A DNA stretch of 64,000 nt from an uncultured Prevotellaceae bacterium (GTDB lineage Bacteria; Bacteroidota; Bacteroidia; Bacteroidales; Bacteroidaceae): the NCBI GenBank assembly GCA_900321425.1, contig ONWA01000009.1, positions 1 to 64,000 on the forward strand, read 5' to 3'. A program made the translations under genes and the position numbers. Below the pieces are notes generated by a model that was given only the letters and a program-made list of their open reading frames with translations, searched no databases and was not told the origin of the DNA. Position 1 is the first letter of the stretch, and each line of letters opens with the position of its first letter. Below are positions 55,309 to 64,000 of this stretch, piece by piece.

Positions 55309-56880
55309 CTAACTCCTTCTCTTTCCTGTCAACGTCACGATAGGAATAATCATTTCCTCCATCGAGATACCTCCATGCTGGAAGGTGTCCTTGTAGTAGG
55401 ATACATAATAATTATAATTGTTGGGATAGGCAAAGAACGCATCACCAGTGGCGAACACATAGCTCGTCGACAGGTTGGGCGACGGCAACTGTGCCGCCTT
55501 GGGATCTTTGATAACAAACAGGTCCTTGGCGTCGTAGCCCAGGTTCTTGCCCAGCTTATACCTCAGGTTCGTATTCGTATTGCGATCACCCACAATCTTC
55601 ACGGGTTTCGTACAACGGATACTGCCGTGATCGGTAGTCACAATCACCTGATAGTCGGTCTGTGCCAACATCCTGAAGAAGTCGGCAATGACAGAATGAC
55701 GGAACCACGAGAGGGTGATGCTACGATAGGCCGACTCGTTATTGGCGAGCTCGCGTACCATTCTACTCTCGGTACGGGCGTGACTCAACATATCGATGAA
55801 GTTGAACACCACCACATTCAGGTCGTTTCTCTCCAGATTCTTAAACTGTTGGATGAGCTTTTCGGCATCCGACGAGTTGTTCACCTTATGGTAGGAGAAC
55901 GTGTTCCGTTTCCTATAGCGCTCCAGCTGTGTCTGGATGAGTGGTTCCTCGTTCAGGTTCTTTCCTTCTTCCTCATCCTCGTCCACCCACAGGTCAGGAA
56001 ACATCTCCGCAATCTTATTGGGCAGAAGTCCTGAGAAGATAGCGTTACGGGCATACTGCGTCGCCGTAGGGAGGATGGAATAGTACAGGTCCTCGTCGAT
56101 ATCAAACTGGTTACCCAACTCGTGTGCAAGGGTGCGCCACTGGTCGTAGCGGAAGTTATCGAGTACCACGAGGAATACCTTCTTCCCTTCTGAGAGTATG
56201 GGGAATACCTTTTTCTTAAACACCTCAGGACTGAGCATCGGACGGTCGATATCGGGAGCAGTGGGAGCGAGTGCGTTAATCCAGTTCTGGTAGTTACTCT
56301 TCACAAACTTCGCAAAGCCGATATTCGCCTCTTCTTTCTGCATACTGAGCATCTCCGTCATCTGCGAGTCAGTGGAACTGAGTTCCAGTTCCCAGCGCAC
56401 CAGTTTCTTATACACGTCGATCCAGTCTTGCCACGTCCTACAGTCCATAATCTGTAGGGCAATCTGTTGGAAGCTCTGCTGATACTGACTCTGCGTCACC
56501 TCTGTCTCTATCTCCTTACGGTGGATATTCTTCTTGAGTGTCAGCAGGATCTGGTTGGGGTTAACGGGTTTGATCAGGTAGTCGGCAATCTTCTGTCCGA
56601 TGGCCTGTTCCATGATATGCTCCTCCTCACTCTTTGTCACCATCACCACAGGTGTGGCAGGTGATATCTCCTTGATGCGCTGCAGGGTCTCCAACCCCGT
56701 AAGACCAGGCATCATCTCGTCGAGCATGATGAGGTCGAAATTATGCTCTTTACACAGGTCGATGGCATCGGTGCCGTTGCTGGCTGTCATCACCTCATAT
56801 CCTTTCTTCTCGAGGAAGAGGATATGTGCCTTGAGTTGCTCTATCTCGTCGTCAACCCATAATAATAGTCCATTGCTCAT
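55309..56880 (-). CDS. porX: Type IX secretion regulator PorX
   Basis: 523 aa. Receiver domain (1-120) with the acidic pair VDDE, Asp54 (LIMLDEMMPG) as phosphoacceptor and the IKPVNPNQ region; then a PglZ/alkaline-phosphatase-type domain (about 200-520) with VVLDNFRYDQWR, LPTATQYARNAIFSGLLP and TTDHGSIR. PorX with PorY and a sigma factor controls type IX secretion genes; the PglZ domain has phosphodiesterase activity in characterised members. No DNA-binding domain. Lies between porW and tsaE. Confidence 0.93.
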   Translation of the reverse strand: MSNGLLLWVDDEIEQLKAHILFLEKKGYEVMTASNGTDAIDLCKEHNFDLIMLDEMMPGLTGLETLQRIKEISPATPVVMVTKSEEEHIMEQAIGQKIADYLIKPVNPNQILLTLKKNIHRKEIETEVTQSQYQQSFQQIALQIMDCRTWQDWIDVYKKLVRWELELSSTDSQMTEMLSMQKEEANIGFAKFVKSNYQNWINALAPTAPDIDRPMLSPEVFKKKVFPILSEGKKVFLVVLDNFRYDQWRTLAHELGNQFDIDEDLYYSILPTATQYARNAIFSGLLPNKIAEMFPDLWVDEDEEEGKNLNEEPLIQTQLERYRKRNTFSYHKVNNSSDAEKLIQQFKNLERNDLNVVVFNFIDMLSHARTESRMVRELANNESAYRSITLSWFRHSVIADFFRMLAQTDYQVIVTTDHGSIRCTKPVKIVGDRNTNTNLRYKLGKNLGYDAKDLFVIKDPKAAQLPSPNLSTSYVFATGDAFFAYPNNYNYYVSYYKDTFQHGGISMEEMIIPIVTLTGKRRS

Positions 56881-56895
56881 GTCTGTCCTTTCTTT

Positions 56896-59800
56896 TTAAT
56901 AGAAATCATCGTCGAACTCGATATCCCATGCTGGTGGCTCTGGCTCCTGTTGCTTGGGCTGCTCCTTCTTCGGCTCAGGTTTCTTGGCTGCTGGTTTCTG
57001 AGGAGCTGCTGGTTTCTGAGAAGTAGCTGCCTTCTTGGTTGTTTCCGACTTCTTGGCATTCTTCTCTTTCTTCGTGTTCTTTTCCTTCTTCGACGACTTA
57101 TCCTTTCTGACGGTTATCTCTTTCTTAGGCGACTTCTCTTTCTTCGAAGCCTTTTCCTTCTTCGATGGTTTCTCCTTCTTCAAGGCCTCTTCCGCCTGAG
57201 GATCCTCTGTCTTCTGAGGAGCATCAGCTTTCTTGGTTTCCTCCGTCTTAGCAGGTTTCTCGGCCTTTGCAGGTTCATCGGCCTTTGCTGGTTCATCGGT
57301 CTTTGCTGGGGCTTCTGTCTTCGCTGGCGTTTGTGGAGCGACAGGTGTTTCTACGGCAGGAGCATCCTCCGTGAAGAGTGGGTCTTCCTGTGGTTCATCC
57401 TGTCTGTTCGTCGGCACTGCCGGCAGATCCCATTCGTCGATATACTCCTGTTCCTGTGGCTGTCCCTGCTCCTCTTCCAGCTCTTCCTCCTCGTCGTCGA
57501 CATAATCCAGTTTCTCCGGCATATTCAACAGCGGCTGGGTGCTGATCTTCATCGGTGCGTAGGTCTTCAGGTAGAATTTCTCATACTCCTCGTAGCTGAA
57601 GCGTGTACCCACGAGTATACTGTTACTCTCGCTGATGATAATGGGTTTCGTACCCTTCAGTCGCACACCCATCAGTGGGTTCTTATACAACATACGTGCA
57701 TACTGCAGGGCCTCGTCGTAGCTGAGGAATCCGCTGACGATCATCCGATGGATCTCATCGACAGCATCGATATTGATCTCGAAGTTACGCACCAGGAAAT
57801 TGGTGAAGTTATACTTCGCCAGGTCGTAGAGCAACTGGTTCTCGTTCACGGAGTCAGGGTGATAGGTGAGCATGAACATGAACTTCTCGTCGCGTTTCTT
57901 GCTCAGCGTATCGGCCACCGTCGAATCGCTAGGTGCCAGTTTGATATCACGTTTCGACCAGAGGTCACCGATATCGAACTTTCCTCCGTGCAGTCGTCTG
58001 CCTTCCTGTACACCCTTGATGATCATACCTGCCAATGGCGACACCTCGCTCTGCGGATATTTCTCCACCACCTCGCGCATATTCTCCAGACACTTCTCCG
58101 CCTGTCCGTTGTTCAGCTCACTCAGTCCTTCGATGAAGATGAACTTGTCACGGTTGGCCCCCTGTGGGAAACGCTCTGCCGACAGTTGGGTGTTGGCGCT
58201 CACCTCACGGAAGCGGTCGGCCTTGAAGGCCTCGTAGGTAGCGGCATAGAGTGAGTCTTCGATATGGGCACCAAAACGTGCGTTCTCTGCATAATAGGGG
58301 TCGGCGAGCAGGATGGTCCACTCACTCTCCGGATGGTGTTTCTTCATGAGCTCGAGTGCCTCCTGTGCCTTTCCGTGTTCACCCTGTCGTGAGTAGAGCA
58401 GAAACAGGTGGTAGTACACCTCGTCCATGTGTTCATAGTCAGGATACTGGTTGGTGATGCGCACCAGGTGTTTCTCACTCAGTCGCAGGTGGTCGAGTTT
58501 ATCCTTGAAGATCACACCCGCATGGAAGAGTCCGTCGCTGATGACGGCATTGCTGGCTGCCTGCTGTTCCTCCGTAAATGGTATCTGTGCCAGATAGTAC
58601 TCTCGATTATGGGGGTCGCTAGCGGCCTCTGCCTCCTCTTTCTTTCTCTTCATCTCAGTAGAGTCCTGCACCACCTCTTCACTGGTCTCCGCCATACTGG
58701 TGGTATCGTTACTCTCTGTCGGATTGAGGTTCACGACGGTCTGGTTCACACGCTGCCAGTTGTCGGCATTCGGACGCTTACCCCACAGTCGTTGGAAGGT
58801 AGCCTTTCCCTGGTTGACGGCCACAGGGTTGTAGAAGTACCACTGTCCGTTGCCCTGTTGTATCTGCGCTCCTGGCGGTGGTGACAGGGTGGTATTGATT
58901 CTGTCGTCACCCCCTCGTTGCTGTTCGGCTTTCTCGGCATCGGCAGCGGCGGCTGCACGACGTTCTTCTCGCTCCTTTTTCTTCAGGGCGTCGATCACAC
59001 GGTCGATGGCTTTGTTACGCTCTGCCTCCGGCATCTTCGCCAACAGTTGCAGTGAGTCCTGCAGATGGATGGCGTCGGTATAGGGCACCAACTCGTCGAG
59101 GATCTTCGAGCGCTTCGAGAGTTGCTCGTAGTCAGGACGGTCCTGATCCAACAGTCCGATGGCCGCACCATAGCAGCGACGGGCGTCACTGAATTTCTCC
59201 AGTTCCCAGTACACATTACCCAACTTCAACAGCAGCACACCTTTCTCAATACCGCTGCGTGTGGCTTTCTCCACACCCTTCTCATAGGCGACAACGGCAT
59301 TCATCGTGTCTTTTTCCGTCAGGTAGATATTTCCGATGGCATAATACACCTGATCCAGGTATTCCGCATTATTGTCCGAACGGGCCATACGTCGCAGTTT
59401 ACTGATCATCTGCTTCGCCTGTCCTGGTGCCATCACCTCCGTTTGGGCGATACGGGCATTGAACGACAGCTGATAGGGAGGGTTGAGCTTCACCACCTTA
59501 TGATAGGCCTGTTCTGCCTCAGCACGATGCCCCAGCAACTGTTGCAACTGTCCCATGAGGAACCACTCACGTGCTTTCTGTTTCTTACGGGGCTCATGAC
59601 GGATCACCTTCCTCAGGTACTCCACCGCCTCCTCGTATTGCTGGGTGTGGATATAGTAGTCGGCGAGTGTATAGTCCCATGTCTTCACACTCTTATAGTG
59701 CAACGTATCCCTGCGCATACTACGGATCACGTCTTCGGCATCATAGAGCCAGCCGAGCTCCGTATAGCACTTGGCGAGCCAGGCTTGGGCCATACAGTGG

Positions 59801-60504
59801 ATGGCGGGCTGTGTGTGATACATACGCATCATATAGTTGAAGGTGGCGGCAGCCTCGTCGAACTCTCCCTTCTGGAACTGTGCCTTTCCCATCAGCAGCC
59901 AGGCGCGCCACAGGAAGGGGTTGTACTCCCTGCGTCCCAGCCACTCACGGTCCTTGGGTGTCTTCCGTCGGTCACCTTTCCACTCGGGTCGTTTCTTGAT
60001 ACTGAAGCGTTGGATACATTTCTGACTCTTCTCGATAGCTCTGTCGTAGTTCGCCTTTCCCAAGTCTTTATTGTCTTTGTTCGCCACAGGATAGAGGGGT
60101 AGCAGCTCCGTATAGTTATCCCTGTTGCCGCTCTCCTTCTCGAGGTTACCTTCGATGAAGGCCTGATTGCCGTTGAAATAGGTGTTATATCGGGTATTAA
60201 ACGCCTTCCACCAGCGCAGGGTGGCGGTATTCTTCTTCGAAGCACATCCGCTGAGCACCATCAGGGCGATGGTGAGCCACAGCCCGATGACCGCCTTCCG
60301 CTGACTGCCGCTGCTCTGCTGTTCTTTCTTTCGTTTCTCCTCCATCATACAGGCAATCTGACAACTGCCGTCGGCAGCCGAGCTACAGGAGGCGCAGTCG
60401 CCCTTGGGCATCACGGGTTCGTTGTCCTTGTCGCCCCATGAGAAGAGGGCGGCGAGGAGTCCCAGCACTCCGATGGCTGCTATGCTAATGAGGAAGAAGT
60501 TCAT
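56896..60504 (-). CDS. porW: PorW/SprE-like TPR lipoprotein of type IX secretion, with N-terminal extension
   Basis: 1202 aa. Residues 1-86 are an extension: a membrane helix, a Cys cluster (GDCASCSSAADGSCQIAC, 36-52) like FeoB-associated Cys-rich proteins, then a second hydrophobic stretch ending in a lipobox (VLSGC, Cys87). From there TPR repeats (about 190-480) and a large second half typical of PorW/SprE, ending in a Lys/Pro/Ala-rich low-complexity tail (about 1010-1180). Its ATG overlaps the aroA stop (ATGA), so 60504 is a real start, but an internal ATG at Met53 (60346-60348) would give a normal lipoprotein signal. Confidence 0.82.
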   Translation of the reverse strand: MNFFLISIAAIGVLGLLAALFSWGDKDNEPVMPKGDCASCSSAADGSCQIACMMEEKRKKEQQSSGSQRKAVIGLWLTIALMVLSGCASKKNTATLRWWKAFNTRYNTYFNGNQAFIEGNLEKESGNRDNYTELLPLYPVANKDNKDLGKANYDRAIEKSQKCIQRFSIKKRPEWKGDRRKTPKDREWLGRREYNPFLWRAWLLMGKAQFQKGEFDEAAATFNYMMRMYHTQPAIHCMAQAWLAKCYTELGWLYDAEDVIRSMRRDTLHYKSVKTWDYTLADYYIHTQQYEEAVEYLRKVIRHEPRKKQKAREWFLMGQLQQLLGHRAEAEQAYHKVVKLNPPYQLSFNARIAQTEVMAPGQAKQMISKLRRMARSDNNAEYLDQVYYAIGNIYLTEKDTMNAVVAYEKGVEKATRSGIEKGVLLLKLGNVYWELEKFSDARRCYGAAIGLLDQDRPDYEQLSKRSKILDELVPYTDAIHLQDSLQLLAKMPEAERNKAIDRVIDALKKKEREERRAAAAADAEKAEQQRGGDDRINTTLSPPPGAQIQQGNGQWYFYNPVAVNQGKATFQRLWGKRPNADNWQRVNQTVVNLNPTESNDTTSMAETSEEVVQDSTEMKRKKEEAEAASDPHNREYYLAQIPFTEEQQAASNAVISDGLFHAGVIFKDKLDHLRLSEKHLVRITNQYPDYEHMDEVYYHLFLLYSRQGEHGKAQEALELMKKHHPESEWTILLADPYYAENARFGAHIEDSLYAATYEAFKADRFREVSANTQLSAERFPQGANRDKFIFIEGLSELNNGQAEKCLENMREVVEKYPQSEVSPLAGMIIKGVQEGRRLHGGKFDIGDLWSKRDIKLAPSDSTVADTLSKKRDEKFMFMLTYHPDSVNENQLLYDLAKYNFTNFLVRNFEINIDAVDEIHRMIVSGFLSYDEALQYARMLYKNPLMGVRLKGTKPIIISESNSILVGTRFSYEEYEKFYLKTYAPMKISTQPLLNMPEKLDYVDDEEEELEEEQGQPQEQEYIDEWDLPAVPTNRQDEPQEDPLFTEDAPAVETPVAPQTPAKTEAPAKTDEPAKADEPAKAEKPAKTEETKKADAPQKTEDPQAEEALKKEKPSKKEKASKKEKSPKKEITVRKDKSSKKEKNTKKEKNAKKSETTKKAATSQKPAAPQKPAAKKPEPKKEQPKQQEPEPPAWDIEFDDDFY

Positions 60505-61760
60505 CGTGTCTCGTTCTCTTGGATGGTAAACTGTGCCTCTCTGAGGTGTTCCCAGAAGGCGGGATAGGATTTCGTCACCACCTCAGGGTGGTTGATGGTC
60601 AGCCCTGGTATCTTGATGGCAGCGGGGGCGAAGGCGAGGGCCATCCTGTGGTCCTCATAGGTGTCGATCACGGGCTGTGCGACGGTCTCACAGCGCTCTC
60701 CGTTCCACAGCAACTCACAGTCGTTGCGTGCCTCGATGACATAGCCCAACTTCCTCATCTCCGTCTTCAATGCCTCGATACGGTCGGTCTCCTTGATCTT
60801 CAGTGTCGAGAGTCCAGTGAAGTGGAAGGGGATATCCATCAGCGCACAGCCCACCACGAAGGTCTGTGCCAGGTCGGGCGAGTTCACGAAGTCGTAATCC
60901 AGTCGGGGCACATGGTGATGACTGCAGCGCAGGGTCACACTGGTGGGCTTGCCTTCTTCCTTCGAGGCGAAGGTGGTCTTCACGCCCAACAGACTGAAGA
61001 TATACTTCACCACCGAGTCGCCTTGCTTCGAGCCGTCCATCAGTCCCTCCAGTCGCACCTCAGCCTCAGGCTGATCCAACAGGGCAAGCATCTCATACCA
61101 GTAGGAAGCCGCCGACCAGTCGTTCTCTATCAGATAGCCGCGCTGACGGTAGGGTTGTGGGTTGACGGTGATCGTATTGTTACCTGTCCAGTCTGCCTGT
61201 GCGCCATATTCGCGCATCATCCACAGCGTCAGGTCGATATAGGGTCGTGAGATGACGTCGCCCGTCAGGTGCAGCTCCAGTCCTTTCTGGAACACAGGGG
61301 CCACCATCAGCAGGGCGGAGATATACTGTGAGCTCACGTTACCCGCAATCTCCAGCGTACCACCCATCAGTCGCTCGCCGGCGATGCGCAACGGGGGGAA
61401 TCCCTCCTCGCCTATATAGTCGATCTGGGCGCCCAGTCGTCGCAGCGCATCCACCAGTATACCGATAGGTCTGTGCTTCATGCGCTCCGTCCCCGTCAGC
61501 ACATGCTCTCCAGGGGTGGCAGCCAGATAGGCTGTCATGAAACGCATGGCGGTACCTGCCGCCTTGATATTGATCTCATAGGGCATCTCCCTCATCGCCT
61601 GGACAATCACATCGGTATCGTCGCAGTCCGACAGGTTTTTCAGCTGTTCTGCGCCACCAGCCAGCGCATGGATGATGAGCGCTCTGTTCGAGACGCTCTT
61701 CGATGCGGGCAGGTTGACAGTTGTGTTGAGCAGCGTTGGTGCTTCAAGGATATATTGCAT
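60501..61760 (-). CDS. aroA: 3-phosphoshikimate 1-carboxyvinyltransferase (EPSP synthase)
   Basis: 419 aa from the ATG at 61758-61760; the in-frame start at 61793 lies in the promoter. It joins PEP and shikimate 3-phosphate in aromatic amino acid synthesis. Motifs: PASKSVSNRALII, AGTAMRFMTAYLA, GNVSSQYISALLM, DWSAASYWYE, LKIKETDRIEALKTEM and YEDHRMALAFAP. The order of segments is complete. First gene of the operon with porW, porX and tsaE. Confidence 0.95.
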   Translation of the reverse strand: MQYILEAPTLLNTTVNLPASKSVSNRALIIHALAGGAEQLKNLSDCDDTDVIVQAMREMPYEINIKAAGTAMRFMTAYLAATPGEHVLTGTERMKHRPIGILVDALRRLGAQIDYIGEEGFPPLRIAGERLMGGTLEIAGNVSSQYISALLMVAPVFQKGLELHLTGDVISRPYIDLTLWMMREYGAQADWTGNNTITVNPQPYRQRGYLIENDWSAASYWYEMLALLDQPEAEVRLEGLMDGSKQGDSVVKYIFSLLGVKTTFASKEEGKPTSVTLRCSHHHVPRLDYDFVNSPDLAQTFVVGCALMDIPFHFTGLSTLKIKETDRIEALKTEMRKLGYVIEARNDCELLWNGERCETVAQPVIDTYEDHRMALAFAPAAIKIPGLTINHPEVVTKSYPAFWEHLREAQFTIQENETR

Positions 61761-61790
61761 TCGTGTACGTACGTTTTTATAAATAACACG

Positions 61791-61822
61791 CAAAGGTACA
61801 AATTATTATATGGACGGGCAAA
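61791..61822 (-). promoter_or_regulatory. Promoter of aroA-porW-porX-tsaE
   Basis: On the minus strand TTTG (61819-61822), 20 nt, TACCTTTG (61791-61798). Confidence 0.7.
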
Positions 61823-61866
61823 TTAGGTATGCAAAAGTTTCTAAAGAAAAAATAATCTGTGAAAAA

Positions 61867-61898
61867 TTTGCAGTTTTCAAAGATTGTGTGTACCTTTG
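61867..61898 (+). promoter_or_regulatory. Promoter of tRNA-Pro
   Basis: TTTG (61867-61870), 20 nt, TACCTTTG (61891-61898). Confidence 0.75.
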
Positions 61899-61930
61899 CA
61901 CCGCATTTCCGAAAAAGATGCATTCAGGAT

Positions 61931-62006
61931 CGGGATTTAGCGCAGTTGGTAGCGCACACGTCTGGGGGGCGCGAGGTCGCTGGTTCGAGTCCAGTAATCC
62001 CGACCA
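61931..62006 (+). tRNA. tRNA-Pro (anticodon GGG)
   Basis: Cloverleaf: acceptor CGGGATT/AATCCCG, D-stem GCGC/GCGC, anticodon loop CTGGGGG (GGG, reads CCC/CCU), T-stem GCTGG/CCAGT with loop TTCGAGT, discriminator A at 62003 and an encoded CCA at 62004-62006. The anticodon stem has one A-C mismatch (position 28-42). Its promoter is upstream and a terminator follows. Confidence 0.93.
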
Positions 62007-62012
62007 AAAGGA

Positions 62013-62049
62013 AAACGGGAGTTGTTGATTTTCAATAACTTCCGTTTTT
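62013..62049 (+). terminator. Terminator of tRNA-Pro
   Basis: AAACGG...AGTT pairs with AACT...CCGTTT around a short loop, followed by a T run. Confidence 0.6.
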
Positions 62050-62052
62050 GTT

Positions 62053-62125
62053 AAACACCTTTTTAAACACCTTTTCTCGCTTTTTTGATTTTCACGCAAC
62101 CAAGAATCAACTTTCACGCAACCAA
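62053..62125. repeat. Direct repeats just downstream of tRNA-Pro
   Basis: AAACACCTTTT occurs at 62053-62063 and 62066-62076; TTTCACGCAACCAA occurs at 62090-62103 and 62112-62125. Short direct repeats beside a tRNA 3' end are typical of integrase arm-binding sites. Confidence 0.45.
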
Positions 62126-62184
62126 AATAGTTCAAAGTTTACGATTTATTATATTTTATAAAGTTCACAGTCTTATTATTAAAA

Positions 62185-62224
62185 AATCACCCCAAATCAT
62201 ATCAAAAACGGTTTGGGATGATTC
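62185..62224 (-). terminator. Terminator of the BACON lipoprotein gene
   Basis: On the minus strand ATCATCCCAAA pairs with TTTGGGGTGAT, followed by six T. Confidence 0.75.
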
Positions 62225-62265
62225 GTGTTATACCATTAAATTATTTGTAACTCATATATAACTAC

Positions 62266-63411
62266 CTAAAAGTGCAATTCTCTAGATAGTGCATCCTTGT
62301 CTGAAACTTCATCGTTGGTTTGTGGCTGTGGGTGCCCATTTTGCACAATGGTAATAACAACTTCGTTATCATCGGTTGCTGTTACGGTTACTTTACATTC
62401 TCTACTTGAGGTAGATGTATTTGCTGTTGCATCTATCTTTATCTTTGGTGAACCACTTGAATAAGATTGCTTTGATGCTGTAAGCCATGATGCAGAGCTT
62501 GAAATCGTTGATATACTTGTTTTCAGACCGCTCAGTTCTATAGTCTTAGAACTAGCACTTGCATCCAAATTAACATCCATCATAGAGATTCCATTTTGAA
62601 CTACGGTTATAATAACCTCATTACCATCGGTTGCTGTTACCGTTACAGTGCAGTGTCTGCTAGAAATAGATGTATTCGCTGTTACTTGTAATTGTAACTT
62701 TGGTGAACCACTTGAATAAGACACCTTAGATGCTGTAAGCCATGATGCAGAACATGTTGCTGTTGATATGCTTGTCCTTAGATTGGTAAGTTCTATAGTC
62801 TGAGAATGAGCACTTGAACCTATACTAACATCCATATAGTATGTGGAGGGGCTGCTTGGCGTTCCACCACCACTACCGCTACTTTCTCCAAACATTAACT
62901 GTACAGTACCATTCAGTATATAAGTCTTACTGCCACTGCCAAATTTGAAAGACTCAAACTTGATAGTAATGTAGTCATTGTTCTTTTTGTCCGTGACAGT
63001 TGCAGAACCACTTACATAATTAATTTCTTCCTCGCCAAAGGATTCAAACTTAGGAGAGAAATCTTGCAATTTGCATCCATTTGTTAAGTCCTTATTGCCT
63101 TTCAAATGAATACAAAACATGTAATCATAATCATGCTTTCCGCTCTCAGCTTTTGCCAATGTCCCGCAAGGTAAGCTAAGTTTACCACTGTGTGTCGCCA
63201 AATCCCATGTGGATTTGTATGTAACATAGCTTCGATAGCCGTAGCAAGCATATTTGGCTCCGTTAATGTCCAATACGTCATAGATGGTCGTGGGATAAGG
63301 ATTGCCACCGCCACTGCCACTACTACTGCTCCCACCATCATCACCTCCACCGCATGAAGCCAATACCATAACGCACATAAGTGCCATTGCTAATAATATC
63401 TTTTCTTTCAT
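62266..63411 (-). CDS. Lipoprotein with two BACON domains
   Basis: 381 aa from the ATG at 63409-63411. Lipobox MVLASC (Cys20), then a Gly/Ser linker, an N-terminal beta domain (about 35-185), a second Gly/Ser linker and two BACON domains (about 195-285 and 286-370), each with the ASWLTASK core and VTVTATDxNEVxITxVQNG ending. The two repeats are very close to each other, so the duplication is recent. BACON domains occur in Bacteroidota surface proteins that bind glycans or mucin. It starts 7 nt after the upstream gene. Confidence 0.82.
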   Translation of the reverse strand: MKEKILLAMALMCVMVLASCGGGDDGGSSSSGSGGGNPYPTTIYDVLDINGAKYACYGYRSYVTYKSTWDLATHSGKLSLPCGTLAKAESGKHDYDYMFCIHLKGNKDLTNGCKLQDFSPKFESFGEEEINYVSGSATVTDKKNNDYITIKFESFKFGSGSKTYILNGTVQLMFGESSGSGGGTPSSPSTYYMDVSIGSSAHSQTIELTNLRTSISTATCSASWLTASKVSYSSGSPKLQLQVTANTSISSRHCTVTVTATDGNEVIITVVQNGISMMDVNLDASASSKTIELSGLKTSISTISSSASWLTASKQSYSSGSPKIKIDATANTSTSSRECKVTVTATDDNEVVITIVQNGHPQPQTNDEVSDKDALSRELHF

Positions 63412-63418
63412 AACCTTA

Positions 63419-64000
63419 TTATTTTCTGAATATTTTCTTGCCATTAACGATTACTATGCCCTTGTAGTTATTACCGACTCTCTGGCCACCAATGTTATAT
63501 TGAGCATCATTTGTTTGTCTCATATTTCTTTCTTCTACGATGTTGATTGATGTTGCATCATCACCTATCATCAACATTGATTCTCTACTTTGTATGCTAG
63601 ACTTTGGAAGAGCTAGCCATGCTTTTCCTCCCTCTATCGAGAATGGAGCTCCGTTCTCCGCTCCCCAATACCAACCAAGCTTATCGGCATTTGTCGTATT
63701 GGACTTTCCGTAAGACAACTTGTAATAGACATAGTTAGGATTGCCAGACGTGCTAACACCATTAACGTTGGATGTAATAGTTTGCTCATCACTTCCATGA
63801 AGCAAGTTGTCACCGCTATAAGAAGCACTCTCTGTAGTAGAGGATAAGGTATATGTTCCACTAGTTTTATCTTTGTTTACAAGCACAACAGGAACTCCTT
63901 TTGGAATGATGCCATTTTTATCTCCTTCTGCGATTGTTACGTATGATAATTTTCCAGAAGTATCAAGAGTTACGACTTGTGCGGATAGTCCCTCCGAAAG
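63419..64000 (-). CDS. C-terminal part of a secreted protein with sorting tail (cut by window end)
   Basis: The frame is open to base 64000, giving the last 193 residues. They contain IIPKGVPVVLVNKDKTSGTY, a beta-rich region, and end in the sorting tail YNIGGQRVGNNYKGIVIVNG followed by KKIFRK. Such proteins in Prevotella are secreted, often with leucine-rich or Ig-like repeats that would lie outside the window. Same transcript as the BACON lipoprotein. Confidence 0.75.
   Translation of the reverse strand, partial: LSEGLSAQVVTLDTSGKLSYVTIAEGDKNGIIPKGVPVVLVNKDKTSGTYTLSSTTESASYSGDNLLHGSDEQTITSNVNGVSTSGNPNYVYYKLSYGKSNTTNADKLGWYWGAENGAPFSIEGGKAWLALPKSSIQSRESMLMIGDDATSINIVEERNMRQTNDAQYNIGGQRVGNNYKGIVIVNGKKIFRK

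Noticed and set aside
56950..58254. Plus-strand ORF of 434 codons rich in Leu, Arg and Phe
   Set aside because: It is antisense to the Lys/Pro/Ala-rich tail of porW and looks like a composition artefact.
61806..62135. Minus-strand ORF of 109 codons across the tRNA
   Set aside because: It is antisense to tRNA-Pro and its promoter; the predicted residues come from the tRNA gene, a well-known false ORF.

Overview
The window looks like a chromosomal segment of a Bacteroidales bacterium, most likely Prevotellaceae (Prevotella, Segatella or Xylanibacter type). The evidence is the Bacteroidota promoter format (TTTG, about 20 nt, TAnnTTTG) in front of many genes, the Bacteroidales gene order ftsX-DUF3098-uppP-truB-queA-folK, type IX secretion genes (porT, porX, porW), secreted proteins ending in Prevotella-style 'NGKK' sorting tails, and pectin and glucan enzymes. 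No plasmid or phage replication gene and no CRISPR array was seen.

Layout. 1-1760 is a scrambled accessory patch: the tail of a transposase, a nested palindromic element, a small protein with a nuclease-like segment, a candidate minus-strand small RNA, and a gene remnant broken by an exact 23-bp duplication. 1788-3173 encodes a secreted protein plus a 53-aa peptide. 3554-6650 is housekeeping (trmH-like, typA, rpsO). 6717-16112 is a compact pectin locus: GH28, a membrane regulator fusing a sensor directly to an AraC domain, and a large CE12-CE8 esterase. 16181-20467 is the minus-strand ftsX-to-folK operon. 20586-26157 holds a radical SAM protein, ferredoxin, porT, a two-gene 5'-nucleotidase, rplS and a transformylase-only purH. 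26267-33419 pairs a DUF6377 regulator with a GH97 and SGNH hydrolase operon. 33523-36471 is a DUF349 protein and corA. 36725-45285 is a three-gene operon (YbhN-like membrane protein, PepD dipeptidase, and a 2027-aa A-T-C-A-T-R nonribosomal peptide synthetase). 45561-45653 is a stand-alone 30-aa membrane peptide gene. 45761-54817 is housekeeping (ksgA, tadA, birA, pyrH, psd-pssA, dnaE, trxA). 54874-61760 is the minus-strand operon aroA-porW-porX-tsaE. A tRNA-Pro at 61931 is followed by repeats and surface protein genes that run off the window.

How the genes work together. The GH28 enzyme and the CE12-CE8 esterase would de-esterify and cut pectin, with the AraC-type sensor between them as the obvious local switch. 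Several secreted products carry tails like those exported by type IX secretion, and three genes of that machinery or its control are in the window. The most unusual locus is the NRPS operon: a predicted two-module synthetase with reductive release, co-transcribed with a dipeptidase and a flippase-like membrane protein. Other points of interest are the 30-aa peptide transcript, the candidate small RNA, a 32-bp repeat inserted in frame in both folK and tsaE, and many promoters so close to the start codon that the mRNAs should be leaderless.
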